64,000 nt of DNA, from NCBI RefSeq assembly GCF_023006505.1, contig NZ_JALBGV010000009.1, forward strand, positions 1 through 64,000. Direction: 5' to 3'. The notes beneath the pieces were generated by a model. It saw nothing but the letters and a program-made list of their open reading frames with translations, did no database searches and was not told the origin of the DNA. Position 1 is the first letter of the stretch; every line of letters starts with the position of its first letter. The position numbers and the translations under genes are program-made. Of the stretch, positions 34,900 to 45,285 are shown one piece after another. This DNA is from Neorhizobium sp. SHOUNA12A. GTDB lineage: Bacteria > Pseudomonadota > Alphaproteobacteria > Rhizobiales > Rhizobiaceae.

Positions 34900-36297
34900 A
34901 TGCCGAGAATACCCGAAGACCAGATCGACGCCGTGCTGGCTCTTGTCGATGCCGAAATCGACGAGAGCCTCGCGCGCCTCTTCGACCTGATCCGTATTCC
35001 GAGCATCTCCACCGATCCCGGCTATCGCGATCAGTGCAAGGCGGCGGCCGAGTGGCTGAGCCGCGATCTCGGAGCGATCGGCTTCGATGCCTCCGTCCGG
35101 CCGACCACGGGCCATCCGATGGTCGTCGCGCATCAGAAGGAGGCGGCCGGGCCGCATCTGCTGTTCTACGGGCATTACGACGTCCAGCCGGTCGATCCGC
35201 TGGCGCTCTGGACGAGCGATCCGTTCGAGCCGCGGCTGGAGCCGTTGCCGAATGGCGATACTGCGATCGTCGCGCGCGGCGCTTCGGACGACAAGGGGCA
35301 GATGATGACCTTCGTCGAAGCCTGCCGTGCCTGGAAGGCCGTGACCGGCAGGCTGCCGGTGCAGGTCAGCATCCTTTTCGAGGGCGAGGAGGAGGCGGGC
35401 AGCCCGAGCCTTGCGCCCTTCCTCGATGCGACCGCGAGCGAGCTGAAGGCGGACATGGTCTATGTCTGCGATACCGACATGTGGGACCGGCAAACTCCGG
35501 CCGTCACCACCATGCTGCGCGGGCTCTACAGCACCGAGGTCGAGATTACCTGCGCCGACCGGGATCTGCATTCCGGCATGTTCGGCAATGCCGCCCGCAA
35601 CGCGCTCCAGGTTCTCGCGGATGTGATCGCGAGCCTGAGGGCGCCGGATGGCGGAGTGGCGGTCGAAGGCTTTTACGACGGTGTCAAGGAACTGCCGGAA
35701 GCCATCAAGGCGCAGTGGCAGCGGCTGCCGTTCGACGAGAAGGGTTTTCTCGCCGATATCGGGCTCACGATCCCCGCGGGCGAAGCGGGCCGATCCCTCC
35801 TCGAACAGGTCTGGGCGCGGCCGAGCTGCGAGATCAACGGCATCAGCGGCGGTTATACGGGCGAGGGGTTCAAGACAGTGATCCCCGCCAAGGCGATGGC
35901 GAAGATCTCGTTCCGGCTGGTCGAGGGCCAAGTGCCGGAAAAGATCCGCGACGCCTTCAAGGCACATGTCGCGGCGCGCATCCCTTCCGACTGCTCGGTG
36001 ACATTCAACGATTTCGGCCTGGCGCCGGCGACCGTGATGCCGATCGAAAGCCCGTTCCTGACGAAGACGCTCACAGCGCTTTCGACCGAATGGGGGTGCG
36101 AGGCGGCACTTGCCGGAACGGGTGGCTCGATCCCGATCATCGGCGAGTTCAAGCGCCGGCTCGGCTGCGACGCGTTGCTTGTCGGCTTCGCCCGCTTCGA
36201 CAACCGCGTTCACAGCCCGAACGAGAAATACGACCTGTCGAGCTTCCACAAGGGCATCCGCTCCTGGGTGCGTATTCTGGCCGAGCTTGCAGACTGA
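34900..36297 (+). CDS. M20 family metallopeptidase (dipeptidase-like)
   Basis: 465 residues. Two-zinc hydrolase with ligands in YGHYDVQ, ARGASDDKGQ, FEGEEEAGS and VCDTDMW; the dimerisation domain starts at about residue 210 (DRDLHSGMFGNAARNAL) and the catalytic domain resumes near 370 with FLTKTLTAL and SPNEKYDLSSFHKG. Most similar in layout to CNDP-like dipeptidases of the M20 family. It has a good AAGGAG site and stands alone, convergent with ade. Confidence 0.85.
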   Translation: MPRIPEDQIDAVLALVDAEIDESLARLFDLIRIPSISTDPGYRDQCKAAAEWLSRDLGAIGFDASVRPTTGHPMVVAHQKEAAGPHLLFYGHYDVQPVDPLALWTSDPFEPRLEPLPNGDTAIVARGASDDKGQMMTFVEACRAWKAVTGRLPVQVSILFEGEEEAGSPSLAPFLDATASELKADMVYVCDTDMWDRQTPAVTTMLRGLYSTEVEITCADRDLHSGMFGNAARNALQVLADVIASLRAPDGGVAVEGFYDGVKELPEAIKAQWQRLPFDEKGFLADIGLTIPAGEAGRSLLEQVWARPSCEINGISGGYTGEGFKTVIPAKAMAKISFRLVEGQVPEKIRDAFKAHVAARIPSDCSVTFNDFGLAPATVMPIESPFLTKTLTALSTEWGCEAALAGTGGSIPIIGEFKRRLGCDALLVGFARFDNRVHSPNEKYDLSSFHKGIRSWVRILAELAD

Positions 36298-36309
36298 TCC
36301 TGTCGCTGC

Positions 36310-38112
36310 TCAGGCTTTTTCGAAGAGCGGCGAGATGACCATTTCCGGAACCAGGACAAGTCCCTTGTCGGTGATGCGGATTTCGGGGATGACTGAGAGC
36401 GGGATGAGGTTGAAGCCCATATAGGCAATGGTGCAGCCTGCCTTTTCCCATTCGAGCTTGAGGGCCTTCACCTCGTCGGCAACCTCGTGGACGCGCTTGT
36501 CGGAGAGCAGACCGGCGATCGGCAGCGGCACCATCGCCGTAACCTTGCCATCCATGACAACGCAGACGCCGCCCTGTTTTTCCTCGATCGCATCCAGCGC
36601 CAGCTGCATGTCGGTCTCGTTGGTGCCGGCGACGATGATGTTGTGGCTGTCATGGCCGACCGATGAGGCGACGGCGCCTTTTTTCAGGCCGAAGCCGTTG
36701 AGCAACCCATGTGCGACATTGCCGGACGATTTGCCGTGCCGTTCGACGACGGTGACGAAGCAGAGGTCGTGGCGGTCGAAATGCGCCTGCCAGTCGTCGG
36801 CGGGTTCGAGCGTCACCGTGACGTGGCCGAGCGTGATGCCGGGAAGTTCGGTACGGATCGTATGGGCGGTGACCGTGTCGGTCGGAAGATCGGGCGCCAG
36901 CTTGAGGTTTCTCGGCAGCTTGACGGTGTGGTAGGCGGCCTCTGGATAGCGATAGGGTTTTGAAAGCGCTTCATCCAGGATTGGCGTGATCTTGCGGTTG
37001 TCGACCACGAGTTCGCCGCCGTACCAGGTGCTGACTGGCTTCAGGTCGTCGCTCAGAAGCACGAGGTCCGCCCTTCGTCCGCCGCCAAGACCGCCGATCT
37101 CGCCTTCCATGCCGAAACGGGTCGCGCCGTGCAGCGAGCCCATCGCCCAGGCCTGTTCCGGCGTCATGCCGGCCTTGACAGCCTCGCGTGTCACCCAGTC
37201 GAGGCCGAAGGCGAGCAGATCCTCGGCGTCGCGGTCGTCGGTGCAGACGGCGACGCGTTTATGCGAGGCGCCAAGTTCGGTGATCGTCTTGATCGCATGC
37301 GGCAGGGAATGCCAAGGCGTTGTCGGCGGGCCACCGCGCAGGAAGAGCCAGACGCCGGCTTCGAGCAGGTCGTCGGCAATGTCGCGGTCGATCGCCTCAT
37401 GGGTATCGGTGACGCCGGAAGCGGCGTAGGCGGCAACGAATTCCCGACCATAGACGTGGCCCGAGACCGGCCGGCCGCGCTGGAGTGCTGCTGCAAGAAT
37501 GGCATGGCTGCGCTCGTCGCCCATCGCGACGGGGACGAAATCCATCTTTTCGCCGAGCGCCACGGCCTCCGGCCATTTGTCGAACAGTGCCGCGATTTTT
37601 GCCGGCGTCAGGTCGCCGCCGGCGGTTTCGAGCTGCGGAGACGTCGCCGGCACTGTGCTGGGCACGGTGAGGAAGATCGACAGTGGTGCCTGGCGCGCAT
37701 CTTCAAGCATTGCCTCAACACCCGCGACATCCATGACATTGCCGATCTCGTGGCTGTCGCAGAAGATCGTCGTGGTGCCGTTGAGGAGTGCTGCCTCGGC
37801 ATAAGCGCAGGCCGTGACCATCGAGGATTCGATGTGGATATGCGGATCGACGAGGCCCGGAGCAATGATGCCGCCTTTGGCGTCATAGAGTTTTGCCGAG
37901 CCGTTCCGGTAACTGCCGGCCGGTTTTACGGCGGCGATACGGCCACCCGAGACCCAGACCTCGCGACCGTCGAGAATGCGCTCCGAATAGGTGGACAGCA
38001 CGCGCGCACCCTGGATGACCAGATCGGGGTCGCGACGGGCCGAGGCGACATCGGCGAGACGGCGGGTCATGGTCGAAAGCGGCTGAACGGAGAAGCGGGT
38101 AAGGGTGCTCAT
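36310..38112 (-). CDS. ade: Adenine deaminase
   Basis: 600 residues. It deaminates adenine to hypoxanthine (purine salvage). Metal-binding HxH in [13 protein letters not shown], then [19 protein letters not shown] and [11 protein letters not shown]; the C-terminal domain with [19 protein letters not shown] is characteristic of Ade (COG1001) and separates it from other amidohydrolases. ATG 38112 (STLTRFSV) is preferred to ATG 38124 because it has the better spaced GAG. Single gene. Confidence 0.9.
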   Translation of the reverse strand: MSTLTRFSVQPLSTMTRRLADVASARRDPDLVIQGARVLSTYSERILDGREVWVSGGRIAAVKPAGSYRNGSAKLYDAKGGIIAPGLVDPHIHIESSMVTACAYAEAALLNGTTTIFCDSHEIGNVMDVAGVEAMLEDARQAPLSIFLTVPSTVPATSPQLETAGGDLTPAKIAALFDKWPEAVALGEKMDFVPVAMGDERSHAILAAALQRGRPVSGHVYGREFVAAYAASGVTDTHEAIDRDIADDLLEAGVWLFLRGGPPTTPWHSLPHAIKTITELGASHKRVAVCTDDRDAEDLLAFGLDWVTREAVKAGMTPEQAWAMGSLHGATRFGMEGEIGGLGGGRRADLVLLSDDLKPVSTWYGGELVVDNRKITPILDEALSKPYRYPEAAYHTVKLPRNLKLAPDLPTDTVTAHTIRTELPGITLGHVTVTLEPADDWQAHFDRHDLCFVTVVERHGKSSGNVAHGLLNGFGLKKGAVASSVGHDSHNIIVAGTNETDMQLALDAIEEKQGGVCVVMDGKVTAMVPLPIAGLLSDKRVHEVADEVKALKLEWEKAGCTIAYMGFNLIPLSVIPEIRITDKGLVLVPEMVISPLFEKA

Positions 38113-38308
38113 GAAAAATCTCATTTCCAGTACTTAGGGCAGGACAGGTGGATTGTAGGGAAAGCCGGCGAGGCAAGGAAGCGTCAATAGGGCGGGAAGA
38201 CTATTGGAGCGTTGCCGAAATTCGAACTCTTGCGGCGAAATATGCTTCTTTTCAGCAACGCCAAGGTTTGGGATAGTGCTGTCGAGGCAATGAGAGGCGA
38301 ACGATCCG

Positions 38309-38647
38309 ATGGCCTATATCATCACCGAACCCTGTATCGACGTGAAGGACGGCGCGTGCACCGCAGCCTGTCCTGTCGACTGTATCTACGAGGGCGGGCG
38401 GATGTTCTATATCCATCCGGACGAATGCATCAATTGCGGCCTCTGTCTCTCCATCTGTCCGGTCGATGCCATCGCCTATGACGAGGAGGCGACCGAGGCG
38501 CAGATGGCATTCATTCCGGTCAACCGGGATTATTTCGGGCCCGAAGTGACCGGGTTGGGATCACCCGGCGGCTGGGACAAAAGCCGGACGAGGGCCATCG
38601 ATCACCCGGTGGTGACATCGGCGCCCGTGCGCGAGGCGGCTCACTAA
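38309..38647 (+). CDS. fdxA: 7Fe-type ferredoxin
   Basis: 112 residues with cysteines at 9, 17, 21, 25, 40, 43, 46 and 50: C9-x7-C17-x3-C21-x3-C25 followed by C-x2-C-x2-C-x3-C. The missing Cys of the first C-x2-C pair (Asp/Val instead) is the mark of [3Fe-4S][4Fe-4S] ferredoxins such as actinobacterial FdxA. A 50-residue C-terminal extension caps the fold. Its last four bases overlap the convergent amidohydrolase gene. The partner enzyme is unknown. Confidence 0.88.
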   Translation: MAYIITEPCIDVKDGACTAACPVDCIYEGGRMFYIHPDECINCGLCLSICPVDAIAYDEEATEAQMAFIPVNRDYFGPEVTGLGSPGGWDKSRTRAIDHPVVTSAPVREAAH

Positions 38648-40047
38648 GCGTTGGTCCAGCTTCCGTAATAGGCGCGGGTGGCGGCGATCAGCTTGCCGCA
38701 TCTCTCCCGCTCGATGGTCAGGCGCGGCAGGTCGGCCTTGGCCTGGGCCAGCAGTTCCTTGCGAGCTGCGTCGAAATCGACATTCACGAGCCTGCCGTCT
38801 CGCATGACCGGCTGGCCGGCGACATAGACGGCCTTGGCATGGGTGGCGGACATGCGGTTGAGGAGCACTTCTGCCTCATCGAGATCGTCGAAGATGCTGT
38901 CGGCGATCAGCGCGCCGTAGTCGATCACCGTAAAATCCTCTCCGAGCGGGGCGTTGACGACGGTCGCGCCGGTCTGGATTGCTGCGTCGAAAATACGGGC
39001 TGCAGTGAAGCTTCGCTCCAATTCGCGTCCGCCGTGCAGGAAGTAGAGAAGCCGCATTTCGCGCCAGAGATCCTGGTCGTCGTCGAAGGCGCTGCCGTCC
39101 AGCCCGATGCCGAAGCGCAGGCCGCGTTTGACCGCATCCGCCAGCGGCGCGATGCCGGAGCGCAGGCGCAGGTTGGCGGAGGGATTGGAGACGAGCTGGA
39201 CGCCGCGTTCCGCCAGCAATTCATACTCGTCCGGACGGAGCTGCACGCCGTGTGCAACGGCAAGGCGCGGCGAAAGGAAGCCGATGTCGTCGAGATAGCG
39301 GACAATGCCTTGCGGGAAGCGACGGTCCAGCCATGCCCGTTGCCGCGGGCTTTCGAGCAGGTGCATATGGATGCGGCGGTTGTTGGCGGCCGACGCCTCG
39401 GCGATCGCTTCGAGCAGCGCGTTCGAGCACCATTGCGGGCCAATTGGGCCGTATTGAACATCGACTAGCGGATTGGAATTGGCCGCGGCAACGGCATCGG
39501 CGGCGGCGAGCTGATCGCGGAACGGGGCATAGCGTGGGGCGAGGGGAGAAAGAACCTCCCAGTCCGCCGGGCTCAGGAATGGCTTCAGCCTTTCGGGACC
39601 GCCGTCATAGGCCCAGGCGTCGTGGTCGAGAAGCGGGCAGGAGAGGCCAAGGCGGACGCCGATGTCCCCCGCCGCGCGGATCACCTCCAGAGCCTCGTCG
39701 ACCATGCGAGCCGCATTGAGGGAATTGTGGCAATGGATGGTCGCGGCGACGCCTGTCTTTGCGAGGCGCCCGAAGGCGACGAGGGCTTCGAGATAGGCGT
39801 CGGTGTGGGGGCGGAGCCGCATGGTCGGGATCCACGCTTCCAGCGCATCGTCGAGGCTGCCGAAATCCAGCGTGCGGATGCCGTAGCCGTGGTCATGGGC
39901 GTTGACCGGCATCGGCAGAAGCAGCTCTCCACCGGAAAGCGGAATGGCCGAGGCCAAGGCGGGAAGGGCGGCTTGTGCCGCATCGCCGCGCAGGGCCTTT
40001 TCGTGGCCCGGATACTGTAGGAAACGCGTGTCCTCGTTCGATGTCAC
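38644..40047 (-). CDS. Amidohydrolase of the TrzA/AtzA/cytosine deaminase-like family
   Basis: 467 residues. Metal ligands: HDH in PVNAHDHGYG, His in RIHMHLLES, His in LAVAHGVQL and Asp in GIGLDGSAFDDDQD. The C-terminal beta domain reads HAKAVYVAGQPVMRDGRLVN. Members remove amino or chloro groups from N-heterocycles or cleave amidine-like bonds; the substrate cannot be told. Its ATG overlaps the LysR stop, so the two are made together and probably belong to the catabolic locus at 41-47 kb. Confidence 0.8.
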   Translation of the reverse strand: MTSNEDTRFLQYPGHEKALRGDAAQAALPALASAIPLSGGELLLPMPVNAHDHGYGIRTLDFGSLDDALEAWIPTMRLRPHTDAYLEALVAFGRLAKTGVAATIHCHNSLNAARMVDEALEVIRAAGDIGVRLGLSCPLLDHDAWAYDGGPERLKPFLSPADWEVLSPLAPRYAPFRDQLAAADAVAAANSNPLVDVQYGPIGPQWCSNALLEAIAEASAANNRRIHMHLLESPRQRAWLDRRFPQGIVRYLDDIGFLSPRLAVAHGVQLRPDEYELLAERGVQLVSNPSANLRLRSGIAPLADAVKRGLRFGIGLDGSAFDDDQDLWREMRLLYFLHGGRELERSFTAARIFDAAIQTGATVVNAPLGEDFTVIDYGALIADSIFDDLDEAEVLLNRMSATHAKAVYVAGQPVMRDGRLVNVDFDAARKELLAQAKADLPRLTIERERCGKLIAATRAYYGSWTNA

Positions 40048-40973
40048 CGCTTGATGACCTCCGCGATCTGGTTGCTGAACTTTTCGAGATCGACGCTGAG
40101 CGCCTCGATCACGGCTTCCGTGGCGTGGGTGAGCTGACGGTTGTGGGGCGCGACGATGCCGACCTCCATGTTCTGCAGGCGGGAGCCGGCGATCGGCAGG
40201 GCGACCACGTCGCCGGCCTTCAACTCCTTCAGGAGACCGAGCGGGGTGAAGAAGGCGACGCCTTCGCCGGACAGGATCAGCGGTTTCAGCATCATCTGGT
40301 TATTGGTGGCGACAAGCGTGCGGCCGACACGATCGAGCGAGGCGAGTTCGACGGCGATCATCGAGCTCATCACCTCGTTGTCGAGCTGCAACAGCAGCTT
40401 GAACTGGGCGCATTCCTGCAGGGTGGCGCTTTTCTGGCGGGCCAGCGGATGGTGTTTTGCTACCATGACCATCAGCGGCATGCGCACGCCGTGGACCAGC
40501 TTGATATCGTGCGGCCGGGCGAGGTCGAAGGTGATGCCGATATCGCAGTCGCCGTCGGCGACAAAATGGAAAATGTTGTTGAAATTGTCGGCGCGGATGC
40601 GGAAATCGACGGCCGGGTTCTTGTGATGAAATCCCATCACGAATTCGGGCATGAACTGCACAGCAAGGCTGTCGAGGCAGGCGATGTGGACGCGGCCGGT
40701 GCGCTTGCCCTGCAGGTCGCCGAGATCCGATTTCATGATCTCGTAGTGATGAATAGTCTCCTTGACGTGCTTCAGCACCACCTTGCCGGCGGAGGTGAGG
40801 CGCAGGCCGTCGGAGAACCGTTCGAACAGCGGCGTGCCGAGCTCGTCCTCAAGCTTGCGGATTTGCCGGCTGACGGCGGAGGTCGCGACGTGCAGCTCTT
40901 CGGAGGCCTTGCGGATCGAGCCGGCGCGCGCAACTTCGACGAAATATTTCAGGATACTGGCGTGCATATTCAT
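40044..40973 (-). CDS. LysR-family transcriptional regulator
   Basis: 309 residues. N-terminal helix-turn-helix (LKYFVEVARAGSIRKASEEL, then VATSAVSRQIRKLEDELG) and a C-terminal effector-binding domain. It sits between the amidohydrolase and the enoyl-CoA hydratase genes, all on the minus strand, and likely controls this catabolic locus in response to a pathway metabolite. The 132-base gap upstream is its own promoter region. Confidence 0.88.
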   Translation of the reverse strand: MNMHASILKYFVEVARAGSIRKASEELHVATSAVSRQIRKLEDELGTPLFERFSDGLRLTSAGKVVLKHVKETIHHYEIMKSDLGDLQGKRTGRVHIACLDSLAVQFMPEFVMGFHHKNPAVDFRIRADNFNNIFHFVADGDCDIGITFDLARPHDIKLVHGVRMPLMVMVAKHHPLARQKSATLQECAQFKLLLQLDNEVMSSMIAVELASLDRVGRTLVATNNQMMLKPLILSGEGVAFFTPLGLLKELKAGDVVALPIAGSRLQNMEVGIVAPHNRQLTHATEAVIEALSVDLEKFSNQIAEVIKR

Positions 40974-41105
40974 CCCCCAAGATCCTGAAATTCATACCAT
41001 ACCTGAAGCGTGTTGCGATCCTTCGGATTCGCTTGCCACGCTTCCGTTCCTTGTTGGATGCATGTCTTTACCGCAAAACCGCCGCACACTTTTGCGCGAC
41101 ATGCA

Positions 41106-41882
41106 TCAGCGGCCCTGCCAAACCGGAGCGCGCTTTTCGCGGAAGGCCGCCACGCCTTCGACGGCGTCCTCGCTCTGCAGTGCACGGATGAGCGCGGGGG
41201 TGCGCAATCCTTGAGCTTCCGCGGGGCTGAGATGGCCGGTGCGGTTGACCGCCTGCTTGATCGCCTTCAGCGACAGCGGGGCACAGGCGACGATATCGCC
41301 CACCCATCTGTCGACGGCTGCATCAAGCGCATCGAAGGGCACGGTCTCGTTGACGATGCCGAAGCCCTGCATTTCGGCGGCGGTAAACTGCCGGCCGGTC
41401 AGCATCACGGCCATGGCAAGGTTGTGTGGGATTTTCCGCTGCAGGAGCACCATGCCGCCGTCGAGCGGCATGCGACCGACGCGCGCTTCCGGCAGGCCGA
41501 ACTTGGCGGTGTCGGCGGCGATCACAATATCGCAGCCGAGCACCATTTCGAAGCCGCCGCCGAGCGCATAACCGTTGACGCGGGCGATCACCGGCACGTC
41601 GAGCGACTTGCGGAAGGCAAGGCCGCCGAAGCCGTTGGTGCGGCTTTCAGCCCAATATTCGAGGCCACTCTTGGTGGCGCCGCCCTTGAGGTCGGCGCCG
41701 GTGCAGAAGGCCTTTTGGCCGCTGCCGGTCAGGACCACGCAGGAGATGTCGTCACGGGCCTCGATCTCGGTCCAGATCGCCTCAAGTTCCTTTTCGGTCG
41801 CGGCATCGACGGCGTTCATGCGGTCCGGGCGGTCGAGCGTGACCCGTGCCACCCGGTTCTCGACGGAAAATCCGACGGTCAT
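41106..41882 (-). CDS. Enoyl-CoA hydratase/isomerase family protein
   Basis: 258 residues, crotonase fold. The oxyanion-hole segments GQKAFCTGADLKG and RVNGYALGGGFEMVLGCD are present, and Glu residues in GLPEARVGRMPLDGG take the position of catalytic acids. It would hydrate or isomerise an acyl-CoA formed by the preceding CoA-transferase, with which it overlaps by four bases. Closest in pattern to CaiD-like members. Confidence 0.85.
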   Translation of the reverse strand: MTVGFSVENRVARVTLDRPDRMNAVDAATEKELEAIWTEIEARDDISCVVLTGSGQKAFCTGADLKGGATKSGLEYWAESRTNGFGGLAFRKSLDVPVIARVNGYALGGGFEMVLGCDIVIAADTAKFGLPEARVGRMPLDGGMVLLQRKIPHNLAMAVMLTGRQFTAAEMQGFGIVNETVPFDALDAAVDRWVGDIVACAPLSLKAIKQAVNRTGHLSPAEAQGLRTPALIRALQSEDAVEGVAAFREKRAPVWQGR

Positions 41883-43036
41883 GCTGCATCCCCGCGACGA
41901 GCTTCCAGCGAACCGAGGATTTCGTCATTGTGCTGGCCGAGACGCGGCGGGGAGATGCGAACCGAAACAGGGGCCGCCGACATGTCGATCGGCGAACCGA
42001 TCAGGCGGATGGGACCGGCAGCCGTTTCACCCGCTTCGAGGATCATCTTGTTGATGACCGTCTGCGGATCCTGCAGCGCTTCGGCGAGGTTACGCACGGG
42101 CGCGCAGAGGATATCAACCTCTTCCAGGCGCTTCAGCCAATGGGCATTGCTGTTCCTGGCAAAGTTCGCGCGAAAAATCTCCTGCAGTTCCGGGCGATGC
42201 GCCATCTGGGAATCGAAGTCCTTGTAGCGTGGCTGGGCGGAGAGATCCTCGATTTCGAGCGCGTTGCAGATGTCCTGCAGCGGGTTCTGCTTGAAGGCGC
42301 CGACCATGACGATCGCGCCGTCGGTGGTGTCGAAGACGCCGGTCAGTGGGAAGGCGCCCCAGTTCAAATCCTTCTCGCGCATCATGTGCGCGGCACCTTC
42401 CTGCATTTGCATGGCGAGCATGGAATTGTAGAGGCTGACGGCAACCTGCTGGCCTTCGCCGGTCTTTTCCCGGTGCAGGAGCGCCAGGAGGATGCCCTGG
42501 ACGAGGTGCATGCCGGCGGAATAGTCGGCGAGCGGGGTGGCATAGATCGAGGTCGGATGGGCGCTGTCGGACTTGCGGCGCATGACCCCGGAAAGCGCCT
42601 GGGCGAGGATATCCTGGCCGCCCTTGTGCTGGTAGGGGCCGGTGAGGCCAAAACCGGTGCCGACCGCATAGATCAGCCGCTTGTTGATCTTTTTCAGGTC
42701 GTCGTAGCCGAAGCCCATGCGTTCCATCACGCCGGGGCGGAAGTTGTTGACCACCACGTCTGCGCCGGCGATCAGCGCCAGCACCGCGTCGCGGGCTTCG
42801 GTGAGCTTCAGGTCGAGCGCCAGGCTCTTCTTGTTGCGGTTCAGCGAGCAGAAGACCGGATTGTTGAGGCCGTCCGGATCGGAGCCAAGCGACCAGCGCG
42901 ACAGGTCGCCGATCTTGGCCTTTTCGATCTTGATGACCTCGGCGCCGTAATCGGCGAGCGTCTGGGTGCAGCACGGGCCTAGCATGACCTGCGTGAAATC
43001 GATCACGCGGACGCCGTCGAGGGGTAGAGAATTCAT
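41879..43036 (-). CDS. Class III CoA-transferase (CaiB/BaiF family)
   Basis: 385 residues. It moves CoA between carboxylates. Starts with LDGVRVIDFTQVMLGPCCTQ-type sequence followed by LADYGAEVIKIEKAK; the catalytic Asp of the family is expected in the segment around LADYSAGMHLVQG. It activates the unknown substrate of this locus. Coupled by ATGA overlaps both to the oxidoreductase before it and the hydratase after it. Confidence 0.88.
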   Translation of the reverse strand: MNSLPLDGVRVIDFTQVMLGPCCTQTLADYGAEVIKIEKAKIGDLSRWSLGSDPDGLNNPVFCSLNRNKKSLALDLKLTEARDAVLALIAGADVVVNNFRPGVMERMGFGYDDLKKINKRLIYAVGTGFGLTGPYQHKGGQDILAQALSGVMRRKSDSAHPTSIYATPLADYSAGMHLVQGILLALLHREKTGEGQQVAVSLYNSMLAMQMQEGAAHMMREKDLNWGAFPLTGVFDTTDGAIVMVGAFKQNPLQDICNALEIEDLSAQPRYKDFDSQMAHRPELQEIFRANFARNSNAHWLKRLEEVDILCAPVRNLAEALQDPQTVINKMILEAGETAAGPIRLIGSPIDMSAAPVSVRISPPRLGQHNDEILGSLEARRGDAA

Positions 43037-44391
43037 TCCGCAGCCTCCAGGAATGTTGCATTGTCGGAGGGCACGTCGCCGGGATCGGCACCCTGGGCCC
43101 GCATCTGTTTCTGGATAGCCCGAATATCGGCTTTCCGAACGGTGGTTCCGGCGTTGAGCGCCACGACGGCGGCAACGCCCGCGGCCTCGCCCATTGCCAT
43201 GCAGGGCGGGATTTCGCGGCTCGACTTCTGCGCCTGCGGTGTCGCCGAGTAGTGACGTCCGGCGACGATCAGCTGGTCGATCTCGCGCGGCAGCATCGAG
43301 CGGTAGGGCGTGTAATAGTCGCGGCCGCGGCAGACGGTGTCGGAGAAGTGGATGCGGTTCATCACATCGTCCTTGGTGACGACGTATTCGCCTTCGAGAA
43401 GTCGCGTCTGGCGCACACCGGTCTGGGGCGCGAAATCGACCACATAGGCCTTCTCGAAGCCGGGCATCTTTTCACGGGTGAAATCGAGCAGGCGGGCGAT
43501 ACGGTTGCGGCCTTCGATTTCCGCCTTGGTCAGGTCCTCGGTCTTGAGGCCGGAGAGGTTCGGCATATGCGGGCAGTTGAGCCAGACGACGCCGGGCAGA
43601 GGGGTCTTCAGCCACCAGAAGGACCAGCAGCCGCCGATCAGGCGTTTTGCCTCATGGTCGATCTTCTTGAAGGCTTCCGGCTCCTCGAATTCGAAGCGCT
43701 CGGCAGCATCGGTATCGACGCCGCCCCAGCGGGAGACGGTGGTCAGGATGAAATTGGATTCCACATGCGAGGCGCCGGCGGAGGCCGCGACATCAAGGTC
43801 GCCGGTGGTGTCGATGACGATATCGCCGAGGATCGCTTCCATGCCGGACTTGGTCTGGCAGATGACGCCCTTGATGGTCTTGCCTTCCATGATCGCGGAG
43901 GAGAACCAGCTGTGGGTCCGGAGCTTCACTCCCGCTTCGGTCAGCACGTCGTAGGAGGCGCGCTTGAAGCCGTCCGGGTCGAAGGCGGCGGAGAAGCAGA
44001 TCGGGTGCGGCATGGACTGGGTGTGGAAATCGAACAGGCCCCAGCGCGCCCAGCGCCGCCAGGCGTCGGGCGTCTCGCGGATGTCGAGTTCGCGGTCGCG
44101 GCCGGTGGGCGTGACGCAGAGGTCCCACTTTTTCATGCGCTCGATCATCTCCATGCAGATGCCCTGCACGGTGATTTCGAGGTTGTTGATCATGTCGTCG
44201 AGCACCAGCACCATGCCGCCGGCGGCAAGCCCGCCGACATAGGGGTAGCGTTCGAGGAGGGTCACCTTGGCGCCGTTGCGGGCTGCGGAAACGGCGGCTG
44301 AAATGCCCGCCGGCCCCCCGCCGACCACCACCACATCGGAACGGTCGACCACTGCGACGTTGCGCGCCGCCTGAAGAATTGTCTGTTGCAT
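43033..44391 (-). CDS. FAD-dependent oxidoreductase
   Basis: 452 residues of the FAD-dependent oxidoreductase family PF12831. The dinucleotide loop is VVVVGGGPAGISAAVSAARN, followed by TLLERYPYVGGLAAGGMV; DIVIDTTGDLDVAASAG and VAGRHYSATPQAQKSSREI complete the family pattern. It probably introduces a double bond or oxidises a ring of the imported compound before CoA transfer. It follows the permease gene after 54 bases. Confidence 0.82.
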   Translation of the reverse strand: MQQTILQAARNVAVVDRSDVVVVGGGPAGISAAVSAARNGAKVTLLERYPYVGGLAAGGMVLVLDDMINNLEITVQGICMEMIERMKKWDLCVTPTGRDRELDIRETPDAWRRWARWGLFDFHTQSMPHPICFSAAFDPDGFKRASYDVLTEAGVKLRTHSWFSSAIMEGKTIKGVICQTKSGMEAILGDIVIDTTGDLDVAASAGASHVESNFILTTVSRWGGVDTDAAERFEFEEPEAFKKIDHEAKRLIGGCWSFWWLKTPLPGVVWLNCPHMPNLSGLKTEDLTKAEIEGRNRIARLLDFTREKMPGFEKAYVVDFAPQTGVRQTRLLEGEYVVTKDDVMNRIHFSDTVCRGRDYYTPYRSMLPREIDQLIVAGRHYSATPQAQKSSREIPPCMAMGEAAGVAAVVALNAGTTVRKADIRAIQKQMRAQGADPGDVPSDNATFLEAAE

Positions 44392-44445
44392 TGGTTCAAA
44401 CTCCCAAAAAGTTGGGCTGAGGACAGTTGGTTCGGTGCGTTGGGC

Positions 44446-45285
44446 TCAATGCGATCCGGCCGGCTTCCAGCGGATCATCCGGGCTTCGATCACCGAGACG
44501 ATGAAGAAGAGGACGACGGCAAGGACCGCGGCGATCACGACGGTTGCGTAAAGCAGCGGCGAGCGGAAATTGTAGGTCGCCTCGATGATCAGGGCGCCGA
44601 GGCCGAAGCTGGAGCCGATCCATTCGGCGACGATGGCGCCCATGACGCTGCTGGTCGCGGCGATCTTTAACGCCGCAAACAGGAACGGCATAGAACTCGG
44701 CAGCCGCACCTTCCAGAGGATTTCCGTGTTGCTGGCAGACAGCACCCGCATCAGGTCGAGCATGGCGGGGCTCGCGGATTTCAGGCCCTGAACCATGTTG
44801 ACCAAAGTCGGGAAGAAGCAGATCAGCCCGGCGATGATGATTTTTGGCGCAAGCCCGTTGCCGAAGATGAGCACAAGGATCGGGGCGAGCGCGATGATCG
44901 GGATCGCCTTGATGAAGACGGCGATCGGATAGAAAGCTTTTTCCGCCGTCGAACTGTGGACAAACCAGATCGCCAGCAGGATGGCGACGAGATTACCGAA
45001 AACGAAGCCAAGGAAGGCTTCGAGGATCGTCGGCAGCATGTTGGTCCAGAGGATCTTGGCGTTGTCTTGGAAGGCGTAGGCGACGTCGACCGGGCTCGGA
45101 GCCATGAAGGTCGGGATCTTGAAGAACCAGACGACGAACTGCCAGAGGACCACAAGCCCGACGGCGGCTGATATGGCCGGCATATGTTTGACGAGAACGC
45201 CGGCCGTTGCATCGAGAAGCGCGATCTTTCGCTCGGGTGGGGCACCGGTCTTGGTGGTGGAGGAAACGACGTGGCTCACAGGCAT
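44446..45285 (-). CDS. ABC transporter permease (SsuC/TauC type)
   Basis: 279 residues, about six membrane helices, with the EAA motif near residue 190 ([20 protein letters not shown]). Same family as transporters for taurine, sulfonates, nitrate and pyrimidine precursors. It overlaps the ATPase gene by ten bases and forms one importer with the next two genes. Confidence 0.88.
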   Translation of the reverse strand: MPVSHVVSSTTKTGAPPERKIALLDATAGVLVKHMPAISAAVGLVVLWQFVVWFFKIPTFMAPSPVDVAYAFQDNAKILWTNMLPTILEAFLGFVFGNLVAILLAIWFVHSSTAEKAFYPIAVFIKAIPIIALAPILVLIFGNGLAPKIIIAGLICFFPTLVNMVQGLKSASPAMLDLMRVLSASNTEILWKVRLPSSMPFLFAALKIAATSSVMGAIVAEWIGSSFGLGALIIEATYNFRSPLLYATVVIAAVLAVVLFFIVSVIEARMIRWKPAGSH